DNA from: G965279335 sp965279285
GTDB taxonomy: Bacteria > Pseudomonadota > Gammaproteobacteria > DSM-16500
Direction: 5' to 3'
NCBI GenBank assembly: GCA_965279285.1
Contig: OZ257148.1
Span: forward strand, 992,001 to 1,056,000
DNA: 64,000 bases
A program made the position numbers and the translations under genes. A model generated the notes under the pieces. That model did no database searches and had not been told where the DNA came from. It saw nothing but the letters and a program-made list of their open reading frames with translations. Positions 58,948-64,000 of this stretch are shown here, piece by piece; position 1 is the first letter of the stretch, and every line of letters starts with the position of its first letter.

Positions 58948-61900
58948 ATGTCTGCAAGCCATGATAGTAAAATTTCCTCGCAAAACTCTTTAAACTCTTT
59001 TAAGCTCTTTACCGAAAAAGAGATCGAAGATTTTCTCGCGAAGGGAAACTGGAATGACTATCATAGCAAGATTGAGATTTTAAAAGATGACACTATTCTA
59101 TTTCAACAAAAAATCGAGAAGTTTTTAAGCCTAGCACCACAAACGATTAATTGTTTAATGCAAGAAGATATAAAAGCTTATGCACAAATAAAAGGAGTAG
59201 CAGGACTTGCAACAAAAGAAGCGGTGCTTCCTGAAATGTCAGTAGAAGTAGTTGATGTAAAAGATCCTTCTCAAAGCTACAAATTAGAAGTTCTCAATCG
59301 AAACAGTGATAAGCTCGTTAATTTTGCAGAGTGGTATCAAGAAAAATATTTGCTTTATCATTTTTGTTTTTTAGTGAACACGTATCTCCAACATAAAAAA
59401 GCGAAACCAACATTAGAGCTAGATATAAAACCAGAACAATTTTACTTAGTGTTAGAAAGTGAAATAAGGCTAGTATTAAATGCCTATCAAGTGCGTAAAG
59501 AATCCCAGCAATTAGTTTTAATAGAAGATGTTAATAAAAGAAGAGGTGAGCTTGAAAAACTAGTCACAGAAATAATTAACCAAATTATCGCTAATGATTT
59601 TTATGAAAATTATATTCCCTGCGGCTGGATAGGTGAAAATGGTCATGCACTCTATTTAGCGCTTTTCTTTTTTAAAAAAAATAATGAAATTATCATTCGC
59701 ATTGATAACTCTGGACGAGAAGAAACAACCATTTTAGGCCGCGTAAAATGGAATGAAACTGTGCAAAGAAAGCCATTAATCGATTATTTAGTCGATGCGA
59801 TCAGTCAACAGATAGAAAAAAACGGTGAGATAGCAAAGCCTGTTATTTATAATACACATCAACCTAAAAAATATCATTTTGACATCCCTCAGAATGATTA
59901 TGAGTTTTTGCAAAAACAAAAATACCAAAATTGTGTTGTGGAAGGATATAGACGAGGAATGTGGTATCGACTATTTGGTATCTATAATACCAAAGATGAT
60001 GCTTTGTATCGTTGGCTATTAAGAAAATCTGAAGAATATGCTGCAGTATCGCATGTTGTTAAAGAAGATGGTCTAAAACAAAAACAAATCATAGAGCGGG
60101 ATCTAAGAGGTAATCAAAACTTAAATCAAAGACTGTTGAAGCACTCAGCTGATGAACAGCTATCTTTGATCGAAAAAATCAAAACCGGATGGAATGAGAA
60201 TAATAAAGAACACCAAGCTGATTTGGCACTATACATTGCAAGCGCCGCAACAGAGCGTATGGACGATGAAAAATCATTTGATTTAGAAAAGGATGTACAT
60301 ACGTTTCTAAAGAGTGAGTCACGCGTTATGTTGCTGTTGGGAGGTTCAGGGTTAGGTAAGACATTATTTGGTTATTATCTGGAGCAACAATTATGGAAGA
60401 CGTATCAATCAGAGTTATCCCTCTCTTCTCAATCAATTCCTTTATTTATTTCTCTCGCAAGATTAAAGCATCCCAATACTGAAGCAGTTGAAGAAACGTT
60501 AAAAGCGATAGGATTTGAAGAGAAAAATTTCCCCTCTTTAAAAAAACTACCTTTTCTATTTATCTTAGATGGTGCGGATGAAATAAATGTTCGTAGCAAT
60601 TTGTATAGCAGCAATAAGCTTGATACCTGGCCCAATGCTAAGGTAATGTTTACATGTCGCTTAGAATATTTAATGCAGCCAGTCTGTGAGTATCGTCATT
60701 GGTTTCAGCCGAGCTCGCACCATATCAAAAGAACGATATCGGAGACTGTCGTCGAACGTTTTATAGCACCTTTTTCACTCATTCAAATTGAAGATTATTT
60801 AAAAAAATATATTGAACAGAACAAAGAGAATGTAAGCGAAAACTGGCGTGATTGGAAACAGTATTGGCATTATTTCAATGAAATACCTGGCTTATTAAAA
60901 CTCATTGAGTCCCCCTATTTATTGTACATTGCATCCAGCGTCTTACCCGACTTAGTCAAGCAACAAAACCTAGACGCTAAGTCGCAAGATAAGCAAGAGA
61001 TAACACGTCTTTCATTGTATGATGCGTTTGTTAAGCATTATTTTCATCGTCATATTGAAAAACCAAAACAACATGAATCGAGTCACCTTTTTAAGGATAC
61101 TCAAAGTAATATCGAGGAAACTTTATTAGAATACAATCAACAGATCGCACTTAAGTTACATGAAATAGATCTCGTTTCTATTGCATTTCAACCGGAAAAA
61201 ATTAAAACATCTTCACATGCACGTTTATTAACTATTCCATCGACTGTCAATCCTTGGGTCGAGTTTTTTGGCCCAGGCTCTGAGATACAATCGAAATTAT
61301 TAGCGTCTCCCATTAAGAAAACGGGCGATAATCATTATGCTTTTTTGCATCCTTCGTTACGGGATTATTTTATTGCACGAGAATTATTTGATCAGCTGGT
61401 AGTTATCATGCAATCCCTACAACCTGTCTCTATCGCTTCAATGGATAGTAAACAAATAAAAAGTGGCATAGCAGTTGAAACATTTTCCGAAGAAAAAGTG
61501 ACACAACAGATTTTACAAGCAAACCCACATTTTGCAAAGTTAACGTTCAATGTTAAAGACAAATTACTGCATTACGATCGACAAGTATTAGATTTTATGG
61601 TTGAAAGGCTGGCTCGAGAACCAAAACAAAAAGCTGTTCTATGGGCCATCGTTGAACATTCCAAACAAGATGCAACCGTTGCAAAAGCCGCTGCCAATGC
61701 TATAACGATTTTAAATGCAGCAGGCGTGAGCTTTGCAAGCAGAGATTTACGCAAAATTAACATTCCGGGCGCTGATTTGAGCTCTGGCATTTTAGATAAT
61801 ACCCAGCTCCAAGGCGCCAATATGACTCAAGTCAACTTACAAGGTGCTTGGTTACGTGAAGCAAATTTGAGTGAGGCGCAATTAAAAGATATTAATTTTG

Positions 61901-64000
61901 GTGAGTTGCCGTTGCTTCTGTTAAAAGATCGATGCAATTCTATTCAGTATTCTCCTAATGGTCTTTGGTTAGCAGTGGCAAGTGGTCAGGAGATCATTGT
62001 ATACGATGCTCAAAGCAGAGCATGTATTCAAACACTAACAGGACATAAGGACACAGTATTTAGTGTCGCCTGGGATCATGAGAGCAAGCGCCTGGCATCA
62101 GGAAGTGATGATAATACGGTGCGCCTATGGGAAGCATCGAGTGGTAAAGCATTACGGGTGCTGCAAGGGCATGCGAGTTTAGTAAGGAGTGTTGCCTGGG
62201 ACCATGAGAGTAAGCGCCTGGCATCAGGAAGTGGGGATGGTACGGTGCGCCTATGGGAAGCGTCGAGTGGCAAAGCATTACAGGTGCTGCAAGGGCATGC
62301 GGGTTCAGTATGCAGTGTTGCCTGGGACCATGAGAGCAAGCGCCTGGCATCAGGAAGTGGGGATGGTACGGTGCGCCTATGGGAAGCGTCGAGTGGTAAA
62401 GCATTACGGGTGCTGCAAGGGCATACGGGTGTAGTAAACAGTGTTGCCTGGGACCATGAGAGCAAGCACCTGGCATCAGGAAGTGATGATAAAACGGTGC
62501 GCCTATGGGAAGCGTCGAGTGGCAAAGCATTACAGGTGCTGCAAGGGCATACAGGTTGGGTGAACAGTATTGCCTGGGACCATGAGAGCAAGCGCCTGGC
62601 ATCAGGAAGTGTGGATAATACGGTGCGCCTATGGGAAGCGTCGAGTGGCAAGGCATTACGGGTGCTGCAAGGGCATACAAATTGGGTGAACAGTGTTGCC
62701 TGGGACCATGAGAGCAAGCGCCTGGCATCAGGAAGTTGGGATAACACGGTGCGCCTATGGGAAGCGTCGAGCGGCAATCAATTACGGGTGCTACAAGGGC
62801 ATACAGATTGGGTGAGCAGTGTCGTTTGGGATCACGAGAGCAAGCGCCTGGCATCAGGAAGTGGTGATAAAACGGTGCGTCTATGGGAAGTGTCAAGTGG
62901 CAAAGCATTACGGGTGCGGCAAGGACATAGGGGTTTAGTAACCAGTGTTGCTTGGGACCATGAGAGCAAGTGCCTGGCATCAGGAGGTTATGATAATACG
63001 GTGCGCCTATGGGAAGCGTCGAGTGGCAAAGAATTACGGGTGCTGCAAGGGCATACGCATTTAGTAAACAGTGTTGCCTGGGACCATGAGAGCAAGCGCC
63101 TGGCATCAGGAAGTTGGGATAGTACGGTGCGCCTATGGGAAGCGTCGAGTGGCAAAGCATTACTGATGCTGCAAGGGCATACGGGTTCAGTATACAGTGT
63201 TGCCTGGGACCATGAGAGCAAGCGCCTGGCATCAGGAAGTAGGGATAACACGGTGCGCCTATGGGAAGCGTCGAGTGGCAAAGAATTATGGGTGCTGCAA
63301 GGGCATACGGGTCCAGTAAGGAGTGTTGCCTGGGACCATGAGAGCAAGCGCCTGGCATCAGGAAGTTGGGATGAGACGGTGCGCCTATGGGAAGCGTCGA
63401 GTGGCAAAGAATTACGGGTGCTGCAAGGGCATACGGGTTCGGTGAACAGTATTGCCTGGGACCATGAGAGCAAGTATCTGGCATCAGGAAGTAGTGATAA
63501 AACGGTACGAATATGGAAAGTGGCGACAGGAAATTTATTAGGCTACTTACAATTTCCATATAATGTTACTTATTGTGCCTGGGCAACATCCACCCCTGGT
63601 CAAGAACGTTTAGCGGTAGCTTTTGGTAATGGTATTGCTTGTTTTACGTTATCAATTGGCAATAATTCCTTCAAAACAGAGCTTAATTGGTTGGCCATAC
63701 CAGGCATCCCGTTACATGCCTCCCAAGTAAATATTATGGGTGTGATAGGCTTAAGTGCATCCAACCAATTATTACTTGAACAACACAATGCGATAGGTAA
63801 ACCTTCCGTCATGACCGGCACGGCATTCATTGATAGTAAGGATGCAAAAGACAGTAAACAAGCTGTGACTGCATCACAATCAACTTCAACAGCCACTGCT
63901 GCGACAGGTACGGCAGTCAGTTCAGCAGGCAGTAATGCGCATGCGCTTTTTGCGAAAGCAACTCCCAAGCCGCTGCTTCCACCAAAACAACAATTTTTAC
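58948..64000 (+). CDS. Giant NACHT-pentapeptide-WD40 protein (3' end outside window)
   Basis: The frame is open from ATG 58948 (AAGGAG upstream) to the window end, at least 1,684 residues. The N-terminus MSASHDSKISSQ resembles the effector-like neighbours. About 300 unrecognised residues precede a NACHT-type NTPase: P-loop LLGGSGLGKT near 462, Walker B FLFILDGADEINV near 538, and VMFTCRLEYL near 567. A C-terminal helical part carries HPSLRDYFIAREL near 803. Pentapeptide repeats (LQGANMTQVNLQGAWLREAN) lie at about 935-985. A divergent WD40 blade, twelve near-identical 42-residue blades and one more divergent blade follow (about 995-1570), enough for two seven-bladed propellers. A Ser/Thr/Ala-rich tail continues past the window. 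Confidence 0.85.
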   Translation, partial: MSASHDSKISSQNSLNSFKLFTEKEIEDFLAKGNWNDYHSKIEILKDDTILFQQKIEKFLSLAPQTINCLMQEDIKAYAQIKGVAGLATKEAVLPEMSVEVVDVKDPSQSYKLEVLNRNSDKLVNFAEWYQEKYLLYHFCFLVNTYLQHKKAKPTLELDIKPEQFYLVLESEIRLVLNAYQVRKESQQLVLIEDVNKRRGELEKLVTEIINQIIANDFYENYIPCGWIGENGHALYLALFFFKKNNEIIIRIDNSGREETTILGRVKWNETVQRKPLIDYLVDAISQQIEKNGEIAKPVIYNTHQPKKYHFDIPQNDYEFLQKQKYQNCVVEGYRRGMWYRLFGIYNTKDDALYRWLLRKSEEYAAVSHVVKEDGLKQKQIIERDLRGNQNLNQRLLKHSADEQLSLIEKIKTGWNENNKEHQADLALYIASAATERMDDEKSFDLEKDVHTFLKSESRVMLLLGGSGLGKTLFGYYLEQQLWKTYQSELSLSSQSIPLFISLARLKHPNTEAVEETLKAIGFEEKNFPSLKKLPFLFILDGADEINVRSNLYSSNKLDTWPNAKVMFTCRLEYLMQPVCEYRHWFQPSSHHIKRTISETVVERFIAPFSLIQIEDYLKKYIEQNKENVSENWRDWKQYWHYFNEIPGLLKLIESPYLLYIASSVLPDLVKQQNLDAKSQDKQEITRLSLYDAFVKHYFHRHIEKPKQHESSHLFKDTQSNIEETLLEYNQQIALKLHEIDLVSIAFQPEKIKTSSHARLLTIPSTVNPWVEFFGPGSEIQSKLLASPIKKTGDNHYAFLHPSLRDYFIARELFDQLVVIMQSLQPVSIASMDSKQIKSGIAVETFSEEKVTQQILQANPHFAKLTFNVKDKLLHYDRQVLDFMVERLAREPKQKAVLWAIVEHSKQDATVAKAAANAITILNAAGVSFASRDLRKINIPGADLSSGILDNTQLQGANMTQVNLQGAWLREANLSEAQLKDINFGELPLLLLKDRCNSIQYSPNGLWLAVASGQEIIVYDAQSRACIQTLTGHKDTVFSVAWDHESKRLASGSDDNTVRLWEASSGKALRVLQGHASLVRSVAWDHESKRLASGSGDGTVRLWEASSGKALQVLQGHAGSVCSVAWDHESKRLASGSGDGTVRLWEASSGKALRVLQGHTGVVNSVAWDHESKHLASGSDDKTVRLWEASSGKALQVLQGHTGWVNSIAWDHESKRLASGSVDNTVRLWEASSGKALRVLQGHTNWVNSVAWDHESKRLASGSWDNTVRLWEASSGNQLRVLQGHTDWVSSVVWDHESKRLASGSGDKTVRLWEVSSGKALRVRQGHRGLVTSVAWDHESKCLASGGYDNTVRLWEASSGKELRVLQGHTHLVNSVAWDHESKRLASGSWDSTVRLWEASSGKALLMLQGHTGSVYSVAWDHESKRLASGSRDNTVRLWEASSGKELWVLQGHTGPVRSVAWDHESKRLASGSWDETVRLWEASSGKELRVLQGHTGSVNSIAWDHESKYLASGSSDKTVRIWKVATGNLLGYLQFPYNVTYCAWATSTPGQERLAVAFGNGIACFTLSIGNNSFKTELNWLAIPGIPLHASQVNIMGVIGLSASNQLLLEQHNAIGKPSVMTGTAFIDSKDAKDSKQAVTASQSTSTATAATGTAVSSAGSNAHALFAKATPKPLLPPKQQFL

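Noticed and set aside
62060..63559. 499-residue minus-strand ORF with repeated FLMPGACSHGPRQH units
   Set aside because: It is the antisense of the 126-bp WD40 repeats in the NACHT protein; the plus-strand frame has clear domain homology.

Overview
The window comes from an AT-rich gammaproteobacterium. Several features point to a Legionellales-like, host-associated lineage (Coxiella/Berkiella/Rickettsiella-type). There is a gammaproteobacterial rRNA operon, a complete bacterial mevalonate pathway, and many eukaryote-like genes (WD40, tyrosine-kinase-like kinase, LRR, F-box-like, NACHT, proteins ending in CaaX boxes). The assignment is an inference from gene content; a 16S database search would settle it.

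Positions 1-20.9 kb are core chromosome. In order they hold the end of radA, a glycine-zipper lipoprotein, a GNAT acetyltransferase, the polyamine ABC transporter potABCD, a PurQ-like protein without its catalytic cysteine, and glyA. The isoprenoid block follows: idi on the opposite strand, then HMG-CoA reductase, HMG-CoA synthase, mevalonate kinase, phosphomevalonate kinase and diphosphomevalonate decarboxylase in one overlapping operon. Next come a dienelactone hydrolase, a YihY protein, pgpA-thiL-nusB-nrdR and xseB-ispA (without the usual dxs). HMG-CoA produced from acetyl-CoA units becomes IPP, idi makes DMAPP, and ispA makes farnesyl diphosphate. REP-like palindromes (GGTGGGCA...TGCCCACC) lie in the gaps, including a 7-copy 66-bp tandem array.

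Positions 20.9-26.6 kb carry a complete rrn operon (promoter, boxA, 16S, tRNA-Ile, tRNA-Ala, 23S, 5S, terminator) followed by tRNA-Thr(TGT).

Positions 26.59-53.27 kb look like an integrated genomic island. Its left edge is the 3' end of tRNA-Thr and its right edge is a 40-bp near-exact copy of that tRNA end. Inside are a frameshifted tyrosine integrase, an AlpA-like regulator, phage replication-type genes, a TipA-like MerR regulator, conjugation remnants (replication-relaxation protein, frameshifted TraD/T4CP, an SSB tail fused to a WD40 pseudogene), a HigBA toxin-antitoxin pair, IS and group II intron debris, and a candidate structured RNA. It also carries eukaryote-like genes: a WD40-kinase, a pentapeptide/M15-peptidase-like protein, an F-box-like protein and its paralogue, and LRR genes in tandem decay.

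Positions 53.3-64 kb continue with accessory DNA: a second member of the F-box-like family ending in CVMM, reverse transcriptase and IS66 remnants, a phospholipase-C-like protein ending in CNIM, and a very large NACHT-pentapeptide-WD40 protein that runs off the window end. Several of these proteins share a short N-terminal signature (M-N/S-S-x-R/H-D-S-K). I infer that they are a set of secreted host-directed effectors, but no secretion system genes are present in the window.
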